NCBI GenBank assembly: GCA_031556475.1 | Contig: JAVBSY010000002.1 | Coordinates: 1-64,000 of the forward strand | Reading direction: 5' to 3' | Source of the DNA: Azoarcus sp031556475 | Lineage (GTDB): Bacteria > Pseudomonadota > Gammaproteobacteria > Burkholderiales > Rhodocyclaceae | DNA: 64,000 nucleotides | Shown here: positions 1 through 8,100 of the stretch, one piece after another | Layout of the letters: every line of letters starts with the position of its first letter | Numbering within the stretch: the first letter of the stretch is position 1 | The notes under the pieces: generated by a model | What the model saw: the letters and a program-made list of their open reading frames with translations, nothing else | What the model was told of the DNA's origin: nothing | Databases searched by the model: none | Made by a program: the position numbers and the translations under genes

Positions 1-23
1 GGGAACGAAAAACAGAGAAATAA

Positions 24-1397
24 TCAGATGGCGCGTGCCAACTCCACCGCCTTGCCGATATAGCTCGCCGGCGTCATCGCCAACAGGCGGTCGCGGTCGG
101 CGGCGGGGATCGCCAGCGTGCGGATGAAGTCGTGCAGCGCGTCGCGGGTGATGCCCTTGCCGCGCGTCATCGCCTTCAACTGCTCGTAGGGATTTTCGAT
201 GCTGAAGCGGCGCATCACCGTCTGCACCGGCTCGGCCAGCACCTCCCAACACTCGTTCAGATCCGCCGCGAGGCGAACCGGGTCGGCCTCCAGCTTGCCC
301 AGGCCACGCAGCATACTGTCGAGCGCCAGCACGGCATGGCCGAAACCCACCCCCATATTGCGCAGCACGGTGGAATCGGTAAGGTCGCGCTGCATGCGCG
401 ACACCGGCAGTTTCTCGGAAAAATGGCGCAGCACCGCGTTGGCGATGCCGAGGTTGCCTTCGGCGTTCTCGAAATCGATCGGATTGACCTTGTGTGGCAT
501 GGTCGAGGAACCGACCTCGCCTTCCTTCAGACGCTGCCTGAAGTAGCCAAGCGAGATGTACATCCAGAAATCGCGGCAGGCATCGAGCAGAATCGTGTTG
601 CAACGCCCCATGGCATCGAACAGTTCGGCCATCGTATCGTGCGGCTCGATCTGGATCGTGTACGGATTGAATTCCAGCCCGAGCGCTTCGACGAAGCGGC
701 GGTTGAAGCCCTCCCAATCGAACGCCGGCCACGCGGACAGGTGTGCGTTGTAGTTGCCCACCGCGCCGTTGAACTTGGCCGTCAAGGACACATTGGCGAT
801 ATTGGCGCGGGCGCGCAACAGGCGCGCGGCGATGTTGGCCATCTCCTTGCCCAGCGTGGTCGGGCTGGCCGGCTGGCCGTGCGTGCGCGACAGCATCGGC
901 AGTGCGGCGTGCTGGTGGGCAAGCTCGCGCAAACGCGCGATCACCGCATCCAGCGCCGGCAGCAACGCCTGATCGCGCCCCGCTTTCAGCATCAGCGCAT
1001 GGGAAACGTTGTTGATGTCTTCCGAAGTGCAGGCAAAGTGGATGAACTCCGATGCCTTCATCACTTCGGCGTTGTCCTCGAGGCGCTGTTTGAGCCAATA
1101 CTCCATCGCCTTGACGTCGTGATTGGTCGTCGCCTCGATCGCCTTCACCGCTTCGCTGTCGGCCGGAGAGAACGCCGCCACCATCTCGTCCAGCTCCGCC
1201 ACCGTGGCCGCGGAAAACGGCCCGATACCCAGATCGGGCGCCGCCGCCAACGCCTTCAGCCACGCCACCTCCACCTTGACGCGGTTGCGGATCAAACCGT
1301 GCTCGGAAAAATGATCGCGCAGAATCAACGCCTTGCCGTAATAACGGCCGTCGAGCGGAGACAATGCGGTCAGGGTAGAGGATGCAGCAATAGACAT
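24..1397 (-). CDS. purB: Adenylosuccinate lyase
   Basis: PurB acts twice in purine synthesis, releasing fumarate from SAICAR and from adenylosuccinate in the cytosol. The 457-residue product carries the fumarase/aspartase superfamily signature GSSTMPHKVNPIDFEN near its middle and the TSEDINN and SRTHGQPAS motifs that line the active site in this family. I place the start at the ATG whose first base is 1397 because GGAAG lies seven bases upstream. An upstream ATG at 1415 would add six residues but has no better ribosome site. The gene diverges from apaG with about 140 bp between them. Length and motifs are normal, so the assignment is secure. Confidence 0.97.
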   Translation of the reverse strand: MSIAASSTLTALSPLDGRYYGKALILRDHFSEHGLIRNRVKVEVAWLKALAAAPDLGIGPFSAATVAELDEMVAAFSPADSEAVKAIEATTNHDVKAMEYWLKQRLEDNAEVMKASEFIHFACTSEDINNVSHALMLKAGRDQALLPALDAVIARLRELAHQHAALPMLSRTHGQPASPTTLGKEMANIAARLLRARANIANVSLTAKFNGAVGNYNAHLSAWPAFDWEGFNRRFVEALGLEFNPYTIQIEPHDTMAELFDAMGRCNTILLDACRDFWMYISLGYFRQRLKEGEVGSSTMPHKVNPIDFENAEGNLGIANAVLRHFSEKLPVSRMQRDLTDSTVLRNMGVGFGHAVLALDSMLRGLGKLEADPVRLAADLNECWEVLAEPVQTVMRRFSIENPYEQLKAMTRGKGITRDALHDFIRTLAIPAADRDRLLAMTPASYIGKAVELARAI

Positions 1398-1538
1398 AGC
1401 AATACTTCCGGGCAAAATGTTATTTTACCGCTCTACGTCGCCACCACCGAGCGACGAGAACAGAACGATACGGCACGGCCGGGCGGACTCCCTCACGCCG
1501 TACCAAACCTCTCCTCCAACCAACCGAGCGCTCCCGCG

Positions 1539-1922
1539 ATGAACACCCCGGACAGCTATCGCATCGAGGTCGAAGCCGTCGCCGAATTCGTCGAGGCACA
1601 GTCGAACCCCGAAGACGACCACTACGTTTTTGCCTACCACATCACCATCCACAACACCGGCAGCGTTGCCGCGCAGCTCATCAGCCGCCATTGGGTCATC
1701 ACCGACGGCACCGGCAACGTGCAGGAAGTTCATGGACAGGGCGTGGTGGGCGAACAACCGCTGCTCGCACCGGGCGAATCGTTCCGCTACACCAGCGGCT
1801 GCGTGCTCGAAACCGCCGTCGGCACCATGCACGGCAGTTACCAGATGGCAGCGGCGGACGGCTACCGCTTCAGTGCCGACATCCCCGCCTTCGTGCTGGC
1901 AATGCCGCGCGTGCTGCACTGA
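1539..1922 (+). CDS. apaG: ApaG domain protein (CorD)
   Basis: This 127-residue protein matches ApaG in length and sequence. The family has a fibronectin-type III fold and is linked to Co2+/Mg2+ resistance in enterics, but its biochemical role is not settled. Visible hallmarks are HYVFAYHITIHN, the RHWVITDG segment, GEQPLLAPGE and the glycine-containing GTMHGSYQM strand near the C-terminus, all typical of the family. The ATG at 1539 gives the usual N-terminus. A longer open frame reaches far upstream but is only the antisense of purB. Downstream lies the toxin-antitoxin cassette on the other strand. Confidence 0.93.
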   Translation: MNTPDSYRIEVEAVAEFVEAQSNPEDDHYVFAYHITIHNTGSVAAQLISRHWVITDGTGNVQEVHGQGVVGEQPLLAPGESFRYTSGCVLETAVGTMHGSYQMAAADGYRFSADIPAFVLAMPRVLH

Positions 1923-1924
1923 TC

Positions 1925-1940
1925 CGAGCGGTAATCGGCG
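1925..1940 (+). repeat. Direct repeat, copy 1 (argJ 3'-end duplicate)
   Basis: The 16 bases CGAGCGGTAATCGGCG are identical and in the same orientation as bases 2931-2946, which form the last codons of argJ (NADYRS). This copy lies just after apaG, so the two copies bracket the roughly 1-kb toxin-antitoxin segment. It looks like a duplication made when that segment arrived. Confidence 0.7.
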
Positions 1941-1953
1941 CTATAAACATCAA

Positions 1954-1978
1954 AGCAGCGTAAATACTGAACCCTGCT
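1954..1978. repeat. Stem-loop with conserved loop, copy 1
   Basis: AGCAG (1954-1958) can pair with CTGCT (1974-1978). The loop contains CGTAAATACTGA, the same 12 bases found in a second stem-loop at 2781-2808 on the other side of the toxin-antitoxin pair. Its function is unknown; there is no T-run that would make it a standard terminator. Confidence 0.45.
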
Positions 1979-2016
1979 GCTCTCTTCCTATTTCTATACC
2001 CGCTTTTGAAAATCCG

Positions 2017-2331
2017 TCACACCGCCGCCAGCCGTTCCACCGTGTCGGGGAACTTCTCGACCAGGCGAATCAGCAGAGCGGCCTGAGCGTTGGGCTTGGC
2101 CCGGCCCTGCTCCCAGTTTTCCAGCGTGCGAGGGTTGGTGCGCAGGTAGCGGGCAAACACCGGGCGCGACAGATGCAGGCGCTCGCGCAGGGCCAGCAGT
2201 TCGGCGGCGGTCACGTCCGGCACCGGGTGAATTTCCACCTCGTGCGTGCGTAGCGTCTGTTTGCCGGTGCGCGCGTCCGTCAGGGCGTCAAAGCCCTCGG
2301 CAATTTCTGCAAACAGGTTCCGCTTTTTCAC
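2017..2331 (-). CDS. HigA-2/NadS-like helix-turn-helix antitoxin
   Basis: This 104-residue protein has a C-terminal Xre-type helix-turn-helix around residues 48-85, with LLALRERLHLSRPVFARYL followed by the recognition part TNPRTLENWEQG. This is the pattern of antitoxins paired with RelE-fold toxins in HigB2/HigA2-type modules, where the toxin gene comes first. Its ATG overlaps the toxin stop by four bases (ATGA). The protein should bind the toxin and repress its own promoter. A CGCAA-C-TTGCG palindrome next to the TATAAT upstream of the pair is a plausible operator. Family membership is clear; the precise subfamily is inferred. Confidence 0.85.
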   Translation of the reverse strand: MKKRNLFAEIAEGFDALTDARTGKQTLRTHEVEIHPVPDVTAAELLALRERLHLSRPVFARYLRTNPRTLENWEQGRAKPNAQAALLIRLVEKFPDTVERLAAV

Positions 2332-2667
2332 CGCCTCGCCTCCAATTCCGCTTTCAACATGCCCTTGAGCGCCTTCTTCTCGTCAGGACTCAAGTCGGCC
2401 ATTTCGTCCTTGCCGTACAGGGTGAACAGCCAAAATTGCGAGCCGCCATCCCACCAGTAGTAGATCACCCGCAAGCCGCCTCGCTTGCCCTTACCCCGGC
2501 GCGGGTCGCTATGTCGCAACTTGCGCAGGCCCGCCCGTACCCTCGATCACATCTCCAGCCTCTGGGTTCTTCATCATGGCCTCTTGCAGGCCACGGAAAC
2601 CATCGTCGTCCAGATAGTCAGCCCGGTAGCGGATAAAGGCGGGCAGTTCGACGAAGGCAGCTTTCAT
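2328..2667 (-). pseudogene. HigB/RelE-like toxin, frameshifted
   Basis: From the ATG at 2667 the frame encodes MKAAFVELPAFIRYRADYL and continues to about residue 45, where one extra G in a GGGCGGGCC context (near 2530-2532) shifts it into an early stop. Removing one base restores GTGGLRKLRHSDP and then a continuous RelE-fold C-terminus (GKGKRGGLRVIYYWW, LFTLYGKDEMADLS, KALKGMLKAE). The rejoined protein would be about 112 residues, normal for HigB2-type ribosome-dependent mRNA interferases. The antitoxin remains intact. The shift may be a real inactivating mutation, a phase-variable G-tract or an assembly error. The C-terminal 63 codons alone cannot form a whole toxin. Confidence 0.8.
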
Positions 2668-2674
2668 CGCTCGA

Positions 2675-2691
2675 ATTATACGCAAGTTGCG
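2675..2691 (-). promoter_or_regulatory. Putative promoter and operator of the toxin-antitoxin pair
   Basis: On the minus strand TATAAT occupies 2680-2675, seven bases before the toxin ATG, and CGCAA-C-TTGCG (2691-2681) directly abuts it in the spacer. A palindrome there is where an autorepressing antitoxin would bind. No good -35 hexamer is visible, and the transcript would have almost no leader. Confidence 0.45.
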
Positions 2692-2780
2692 GATATATAA
2701 AAGAGCGTTTGCGACTCGGTACGGACAGGCGCAGAGTCTCCCCAGCAGCGCCTGCCCAAGCTATGGCCGGCTTGAAACAG

Positions 2781-2808
2781 GCAAGGCTACGTAAATACTG
2801 AGCCTTGC
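2781..2808. repeat. Stem-loop with conserved loop, copy 2
   Basis: GCAAGGCT (2781-2788) pairs perfectly with AGCCTTGC (2801-2808) around the loop ACGTAAATACTG. The loop shares CGTAAATACTGA with copy 1 at 1954-1978, but the stem bases differ. This suggests the structure and the loop are what is kept. Confidence 0.5.
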
Positions 2809-2866
2809 CACTACATAATAGGATGTCAATGAATTGCATTGAACTTCGATAGCCAACAGACAAAGA

Positions 2867-2892
2867 AAAAGCCCGGTTTTACGCGGGCTTTT
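2867..2892 (-). terminator. Intrinsic terminator after argJ
   Basis: AAAAGCCCG (2867-2875) pairs with CGGGCTTTT (2884-2892). On the minus strand the hairpin is followed by a T-rich tract and begins about 36 bases after the argJ stop. The flanks are also suitable for termination on the plus strand. Confidence 0.8.
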
Positions 2893-2927
2893 GTACTTTT
2901 TTGAACTTCGTTAAATTTGCTGGTGTT

Positions 2928-4166
2928 CTACGAGCGGTAATCGGCGTTTATCTTGACGTAATCGTAGGAAAAATCGCAGGTCCACACCGTTGCCGCGGCC
3001 GTTCCGCGCGCCAGATCGACACGCACGGTGAGCTCGGCATGGCGCATGATGCGCGAGCCGGCTTCTTCGCGGTAACTCGCCGCGCGGCCGCCGTTTTCCG
3101 CCACCAACACCGACTCTTCCGGGTTACCCAACCAGACGCGCAGCTTCGCCGTATCGAGATCGTCGATCCCCGCGTAACCGATCGCGGCGAGAATACGCCC
3201 GAGGTTGGGGTCAGACGCGAAAAACGCCGTTTTCACCAGCGGCGAATGCGCCACCGCGTAGGCCACCTTGCGGCACTCCTCACGGTCGCCGCCGCCTTCC
3301 ACCACGATGCTCATGAACTTGGTCGCGCCCTCGCCGTCGCGTACGATGGCCTGTGCCAAGCGGATCGCCACCGCCGCCACCGCATCGCGCAACGCCCGGT
3401 AATCGGCGGACGCCGCATCGACGATCTCGGCATTGCCGGCCTGACCGGTGGCGATGACGATGAAGGAATCGTTGGTCGAGGTATCGCCATCGACAGTGAT
3501 GCTGTTGAACGACAAATCCGCCGCCTCGCGTGCGATGGCTTCGAGCAGCGGTTGGGCGACTGCCGCGTCGCAGGCGAGAAAGCCAAGCATCGTCGCCATG
3601 TTCGGCCGAATCATGCCGGCACCCTTGCTCATGCCGGTCAGCGTCACCGTGCGTCCGCCGATCTGGACTTGTTGCGATGCCGCCTTGGCCAGCGTGTCGG
3701 TCGTCATGATCGCGTGCGCGGCGTCGAACCAGCCATCGGCACGCAAGCCGGCCACAGCCTGCGGCAAACCGGCAACAAGCCGGTCTACCGGCAGCGGCTC
3801 GAGAATCACCCCGGTGGAAAACGGCAGCACCTGTTCAGCGCGGATACCCAGTTGCCGCCCCAACGCCTCGCAGGTCGCGCGCGCGTCGGCCAGCCCCTGC
3901 TCGCCGGTGCCCGCATTGGCGACACCGGTGTTGATCACCAGCGCGCGAATTTCATCCTGCGCCAGATGCGCCTTGCACACCTGCACCGGCGCGGCGCTAA
4001 AACGGTTCTGGGTGAACACGCCCGCCGCGCGGCTGCCGGCGGCCAGTTCGATCACCGTCAGATCGCGCCGGTTGGCCTTGCGGATGCCGGCCTCCGCCAC
4101 GCCCAGTCGAACGCCGGCAACCGGCAGAAGGTCGGCGGGGTTCGGAGTGCTCAGATTGACGGCCAT
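2928..4166 (-). CDS. argJ: Bifunctional ornithine acetyltransferase/N-acetylglutamate synthase
   Basis: ArgJ moves the acetyl group from N-acetylornithine to glutamate in the cyclic arginine pathway. In bifunctional forms it also makes N-acetylglutamate from acetyl-CoA. The 412-residue precursor contains GMSKGAGMI followed by ATML; the family cleaves itself before the threonine of that motif to give alpha and beta chains, the threonine being the nucleophile. Other family motifs are NTGVANAGTG, STGVI, TVDGDTSTND and the C-terminal INADYRS. I chose the ATG at 4166 because GGGAGA lies six bases upstream; the frame continues further upstream without support. The last codons form one copy of a direct repeat that flanks the toxin-antitoxin cassette. 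Confidence 0.96.
   Translation of the reverse strand: MAVNLSTPNPADLLPVAGVRLGVAEAGIRKANRRDLTVIELAAGSRAAGVFTQNRFSAAPVQVCKAHLAQDEIRALVINTGVANAGTGEQGLADARATCEALGRQLGIRAEQVLPFSTGVILEPLPVDRLVAGLPQAVAGLRADGWFDAAHAIMTTDTLAKAASQQVQIGGRTVTLTGMSKGAGMIRPNMATMLGFLACDAAVAQPLLEAIAREAADLSFNSITVDGDTSTNDSFIVIATGQAGNAEIVDAASADYRALRDAVAAVAIRLAQAIVRDGEGATKFMSIVVEGGGDREECRKVAYAVAHSPLVKTAFFASDPNLGRILAAIGYAGIDDLDTAKLRVWLGNPEESVLVAENGGRAASYREEAGSRIMRHAELTVRVDLARGTAAATVWTCDFSYDYVKINADYRS
2931..2946 (+). repeat. Direct repeat, copy 2 (inside argJ 3' end)
   Basis: This is identical to 1925-1940 over 16 bases. It covers the final argJ codons, so any insertion here would leave argJ intact, as integrative elements that target gene ends do. 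Confidence 0.7.
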
Positions 4167-4325
4167 GTGTATCTCCCAGACAAACGCTACGGACGGAACC
4201 ACCGGCCGTTGCACATAAATTAGGTCGCGCCGCAAACGGCGTAGTTCGATTGAACGAGGGATACCGATCGAACCCATGCTGTCTTGTCCATGAGCCAGCA
4301 AGACCCGACTTAACCGCAAGACAAA

Positions 4326-4523
4326 TCAATCGTCGGTAACCACTCTGCCGAACCAAAGATAGCTCAACGCCATACAGGCCGTCACCCACGCGGCGAACGC
4401 AACAATACAAACCACGAAAATCCCAAAACCTTGCGACCCCACACAACATTCTTGCTTCGTCATCAGGGCAGCAGCCCGTGCCAGCAACAACAGCACGAAC
4501 GGGAACACAACGTACCACGGCAC
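4326..4523 (-). CDS. Small membrane protein, unknown function
   Basis: This 65-residue frame begins with GTG and encodes two hydrophobic stretches, about residues 2-20 (PWYVVFPFVLLLLARAAAL) and 32-55 (FGIFVVCIVAFAAWVTACM). A short loop with paired cysteines (ECC) joins them. It follows the zinc-ribbon gene by six bases, with a weak GAG ribosome site inside the end of that gene, so the two probably form one transcript. I recognise no family. Two membrane spans in a compact frame and the operon spacing make it more likely real than not. Confidence 0.5.
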   Translation of the reverse strand: MPWYVVFPFVLLLLARAAALMTKQECCVGSQGFGIFVVCIVAFAAWVTACMALSYLWFGRVVTDD

Positions 4524-4529
4524 ATAAAC

Positions 4530-4646
4530 TCAAATCTTGTTCCCGCAATCATTGCACCGTGTGTGCAAATCGCAGCCTCTGCCAGTGGTCATCCAGCGGC
4601 GCAGCGCAACGGGTTCATCGCAGTAAGGACAAGCAGGCGCCTTCAT
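4530..4646 (-). CDS. Small zinc-ribbon protein
   Basis: From the ATG at 4646 (GGAAA about six bases upstream) the product is about 38 residues with CPYC near its start and C-x4-C-x2-C (CDLHTRCNDC) at its end. The spacing of two cysteine pairs suits a single zinc knuckle or rubredoxin-like ribbon. In-frame ATGs further upstream lack a ribosome site. The neighbours are secA upstream and the small membrane gene downstream on the same strand. No function can be assigned; a structural metal-binding role is all the sequence shows. Confidence 0.55.
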   Translation of the reverse strand: MKAPACPYCDEPVALRRWMTTGRGCDLHTRCNDCGNKI

Positions 4647-4754
4647 CACGATTTCCATCAACGTTGAAGGAAGATCGCGTAATTGCTGACGCCCATCCCC
4701 TGTCTCTTGCAAGGACAGGAAGAAAATACGCTGGTCTACGCCAGCCGCGACACC

Positions 4755-7478
4755 TCAGCTCAACTTACCGTGGCAGTGCTTGTATTTCTTGCCGGACCCA
4801 CACGGGCAGGGATCGTTACGTCCGACCTTCGGCCCCGCGTTGACGATCGGCTGCGAACCGCTGTCGGCGTTGGCGGTGCCTAGCGCTTCATCGTAATCGG
4901 CATGGTGGTATTGCACGTTAGCGACTTCGGGCGGGGCTTCGGCCTCCTCGAGCTGGCTTTCGGTGCGGATCTGCACCAGCATCAGCAGCTTGGTGACATC
5001 GGCGCGCACCGCATCGAGCAGGCCTTCGAACAGTTCGAAGGCCTCGCGCTTGTATTCCTGCTTGGGATTCTTCTGCGCATAGCCGCGCAGGTGGATGCCC
5101 TGGCGCAGGTGGTCGAGCGCGGCGAGGTGTTCGCGCCAGTGCGTATCCAGGCTTTGCAGCATGACATTGCGCTCGAACTGGTGCCACGCGGCGGGGTCGA
5201 CTTGGGCGATCTTGGCCGCGTAGCTTTCCTCGGCGGCATCGACGATGCGTTTCAGAATCGATTCGTCGTCCAGGGTAGGCTCGGCTTTCAGCCATTCGCC
5301 CACCGGCAGCTTGAGCTGGTAATCGCCGGCGAGCGACTGCTCCAGCATGGGAATATCCCATTGCTCCTCGACGCTGTCCTGCGGCACGTAAATGCGGAAC
5401 GCATCGTGCAGCATGCCCTGGCGCATCGCCTGGGTGGTTTCGGAGATGTTGTCGCTTTCCACCAGCTCGTTACGCTGCTGGTAGATGACCTTGCGCTGAT
5501 CGTTGGCGACGTCGTCGTATTCGAGCAACTGTTTGCGGATATCGAAGTTGCGCTGCTCGACCTTGCGCTGTGCGCTTTCGAGCGAGCGCGTCACCATGCC
5601 GTGCTCGATCGCCTCGCCTTCGGGCATCTTCAACCGCACCATGATGGCATTGAGCCGCTCGCCGGCGAAAATCTTCAACAACGGATCTTCCAGCGACAAG
5701 TAGAAGCGGCTGGAACCCGGGTCGCCCTGGCGCCCGGAACGGCCACGCAACTGATTGTCGATGCGGCGGGATTCGTGGCGCTCGGTGCCGATGATGTGCA
5801 AGCCGCCGGCGGCGATCACCTGCTCATGCACCTTGCCCCATGCTTTGCGCATTTCGGCGGCACGCTGTTCCTTTTCTCCTGCGGGAACGCTTTCGTCCTC
5901 AAGCAGCGCGGCGACCGGTTTTTCGATATTGCCGCCAAGCACGATGTCGGTACCGCGGCCGGCCATGTTGGTGGCAATCGTGACCACGCCGGGGCGGCCC
6001 GCCTGGGCGACGATCAAGGCTTCGCTGTCGTGCTGCTTGGCGTTGAGCAGTTGATGCTCGATCTTCGCTTTTTTCAGCAGACCGGAAAGATATTCGTTGG
6101 TCTCGATCGATGTCGTACCGACCAGCACCGGCTGTCCGCGCTTGACGCATTCCTGGATGTCGGCGATCACCGCATCCCATTTTTCCTTCGCCGTGCGATA
6201 GACCTTGTCGTTCTCGTCCTTGCGCGTGGTCGGCCGGTTGGTGGGGATGACCACCGTTTCCAGGCTGTAGATGGAATGGAATTCGTAGGCTTCGGTATCG
6301 GCCGTGCCGGTCATGCCGGCGAGCTTGCCGTACATGCGGAAATAGTTCTGGAAGGTGATCGAGGCCAGCGTCTGGTTCTCGGCCTGGATGCGCACGCCTT
6401 CCTTCGCCTCCACCGCCTGATGCAGCCCGTCGGACCAGCGCCGGCCGACCATCAGGCGGCCGGTGAATTCGTCGACGATGACGACTTCGTCGTTCTGCAC
6501 CACGTATTGCTGGTCCTTGTGGTACAGCGCATGCGCGCGCAGCGCGGCATACAGGTGATGCACCAGCAGGATGTTGGCCGGCTCGTACAACCCCGCGCCT
6601 TCGGGCAGCAGGCCCATGCGCACGAGAACCTGCTCGGCGTTCTCGTGTCCCTGTTCGGTCAGCAGCACCTGGTGGGCCTTGAGGTCGACCGTATAGTCGC
6701 CCGGCACGGTGACGTTGTCGCCCTCGCCTTCCTGCCGCTTCAACAGCGGTGCGACCAGGTTCATCTTCAGGTACAGCTCGGTATGGTCTTCGGCCTGCCC
6801 GGAAATGATGAGCGGCGTGCGCGCTTCGTCGATGAGGATGGAGTCGACCTCATCGACGATGGCGAAACTCAATCCGCGCTGCACCCGCTCGCTGGTGGCA
6901 TAGACCATGTTGTCGCGCAGGTAGTCGAAACCGAACTCGTTGTTGGTGCCGTAGGTCACGTCGGCGGCATAGGCGGCCTGCTTTTCAACATGCGGCATGC
7001 GCGACAGGTTGCAGCCCGTGGTCAGCCCGAGAAACCCGTAAACCCGCCCCATCCATTCCGCGTCGCGGCTGGCGAGGTAGTCGTTTACCGTGACCACATG
7101 CACGCCCTTGCCCGCAAGCGCGTTCAGGTAGACCGGCAGTGTCGCCGCCAGCGTCTTGCCCTCGCCTGTGCGCATTTCGGCGATGCGACCATCGTGCAGT
7201 ACCATGCCACCGATGAGCTGCACATCGAAGTGGCGCATGCCGAGCACTCGCTTGCTCGCCTCGCGCACCACCGCGAACGCTTCCGGCAGCAGCGTGTCGA
7301 GCGTTGCACCATCGGCGAGGCGCTGGCGGAATTCGGTGGTTTTCGCACGCAGCGCATCATCGTCCAGCGCCGCGATTTCCGGCTCCAGCGCATTGATCTT
7401 GCGTACCGTCTGGGAATATTGGCGGATCAGGCGGTCGTTGCGACTACCGAAAATTTTCTTGAGCAGGCCGGGGATCAT
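4755..7478 (-). CDS. secA: Protein translocase ATPase SecA
   Basis: SecA is the ATPase motor that drives unfolded preproteins through SecYEG. The 907-residue protein has the Walker A motif RTGEGKT around residues 103-109, the DEVDS helicase-type motif, the TGTADTEAYEF and ATNMAGRGTDI motifs of the second nucleotide-binding fold, and a C-terminal zinc site CPCGSGKKYKHC that binds SecB and phospholipid in the family. I start at MIPGLLKKIFGS, the usual betaproteobacterial N-terminus, although no clear Shine-Dalgarno precedes it; 18 codons upstream are unlike the family. It lies at the lpxC end of the dcw region, as in many proteobacteria, with a DUF721 gene divergent. Confidence 0.98.
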   Translation of the reverse strand: MIPGLLKKIFGSRNDRLIRQYSQTVRKINALEPEIAALDDDALRAKTTEFRQRLADGATLDTLLPEAFAVVREASKRVLGMRHFDVQLIGGMVLHDGRIAEMRTGEGKTLAATLPVYLNALAGKGVHVVTVNDYLASRDAEWMGRVYGFLGLTTGCNLSRMPHVEKQAAYAADVTYGTNNEFGFDYLRDNMVYATSERVQRGLSFAIVDEVDSILIDEARTPLIISGQAEDHTELYLKMNLVAPLLKRQEGEGDNVTVPGDYTVDLKAHQVLLTEQGHENAEQVLVRMGLLPEGAGLYEPANILLVHHLYAALRAHALYHKDQQYVVQNDEVVIVDEFTGRLMVGRRWSDGLHQAVEAKEGVRIQAENQTLASITFQNYFRMYGKLAGMTGTADTEAYEFHSIYSLETVVIPTNRPTTRKDENDKVYRTAKEKWDAVIADIQECVKRGQPVLVGTTSIETNEYLSGLLKKAKIEHQLLNAKQHDSEALIVAQAGRPGVVTIATNMAGRGTDIVLGGNIEKPVAALLEDESVPAGEKEQRAAEMRKAWGKVHEQVIAAGGLHIIGTERHESRRIDNQLRGRSGRQGDPGSSRFYLSLEDPLLKIFAGERLNAIMVRLKMPEGEAIEHGMVTRSLESAQRKVEQRNFDIRKQLLEYDDVANDQRKVIYQQRNELVESDNISETTQAMRQGMLHDAFRIYVPQDSVEEQWDIPMLEQSLAGDYQLKLPVGEWLKAEPTLDDESILKRIVDAAEESYAAKIAQVDPAAWHQFERNVMLQSLDTHWREHLAALDHLRQGIHLRGYAQKNPKQEYKREAFELFEGLLDAVRADVTKLLMLVQIRTESQLEEAEAPPEVANVQYHHADYDEALGTANADSGSQPIVNAGPKVGRNDPCPCGSGKKYKHCHGKLS

Positions 7479-7602
7479 GAGGGGGACGTGATTGTCGTTA
7501 CGGCAAAGCGGCGAGTTTATCATGCCGGGCATAAGGGCCGCCCACCGCTCGGTGTCCCCACCCCTCGCCCACCCTTCATACCGCTTCGGCCCGGAGCATC
7601 GG

Positions 7603-8037
7603 ATGACACAGCACCTTCAAGGCTACCTCAGCAGCGGCGATGCGCTCGCCCGCCTGCATGACCAGGCCGCCCGCCTGCGCCGCCTGCAACAAGCGCTCGA
7701 GCAGGCATTGCCGCCTGCGCTCGCAAGCGTGTGCCATGTCGCCAATTTGAAGAAGGAAACGCTGGTGATCGCCACCGACGGCGGCGCGGCGGCCGTGCGC
7801 CTGAAACAGATGGTCCCCAGCCTGATGGAGCATTTCCTCCGCGCCGGGCATCCGCTCGCGGCCATTCAGGTCAAGGTCGCCACGCCACGACAGGACACCG
7901 TGCACCGGCCGCCGGTCGAACGGCACATTTCGGCCACCGCCAAGCACAGCCTGGCCGCCTTTGCCGCAACACTGCCGGCCGACTCGCCGCTGCGCGCGTC
8001 GCTGGAACGGCTGGCCGACAGCAGCAAGGATGCATAG
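7603..8037 (+). CDS. DUF721/DciA-like protein
   Basis: This 144-residue protein has the DUF721 pattern: a helical start, then SVCHVANLKKETLVIATDGG and a predicted strand-helix region to VKVATPRQ. DciA proteins of this family load the replicative helicase in bacteria lacking DnaC/DnaI. Whether this short member does so is not shown by the sequence. The ATG at 7603 has GGAG seven bases upstream. It sits divergent from secA, where enterics have secM, a common position in betaproteobacteria. The C-terminal 40 residues are polar and probably flexible. Confidence 0.75.
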   Translation: MTQHLQGYLSSGDALARLHDQAARLRRLQQALEQALPPALASVCHVANLKKETLVIATDGGAAAVRLKQMVPSLMEHFLRAGHPLAAIQVKVATPRQDTVHRPPVERHISATAKHSLAAFAATLPADSPLRASLERLADSSKDA

Positions 8038-8100
8038 CCCCGCCGGCAAGCAAAGCGCAATCGGCAGGAAAGGAAAAGCGGACCGGAAACGGACGTCGGA

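Noticed and set aside
132..1538. Long plus-strand extension upstream of apaG
   Set aside because: This part is the antisense of purB. Only the segment from the ATG at 1539 resembles ApaG.
2328..2667. Programmed +1 frameshifting to make the toxin
   Set aside because: There is no slippery codon with stop or stimulatory structure typical of programmed sites, and RelE-type toxins are not known to use it. Mutation or sequence error is simpler.
4902..7661. 919-codon plus-strand open frame
   Set aside because: It is the antisense of secA. Its product is full of His, Arg, Gln and Val runs typical of reversed GC-rich codons, with no domain.
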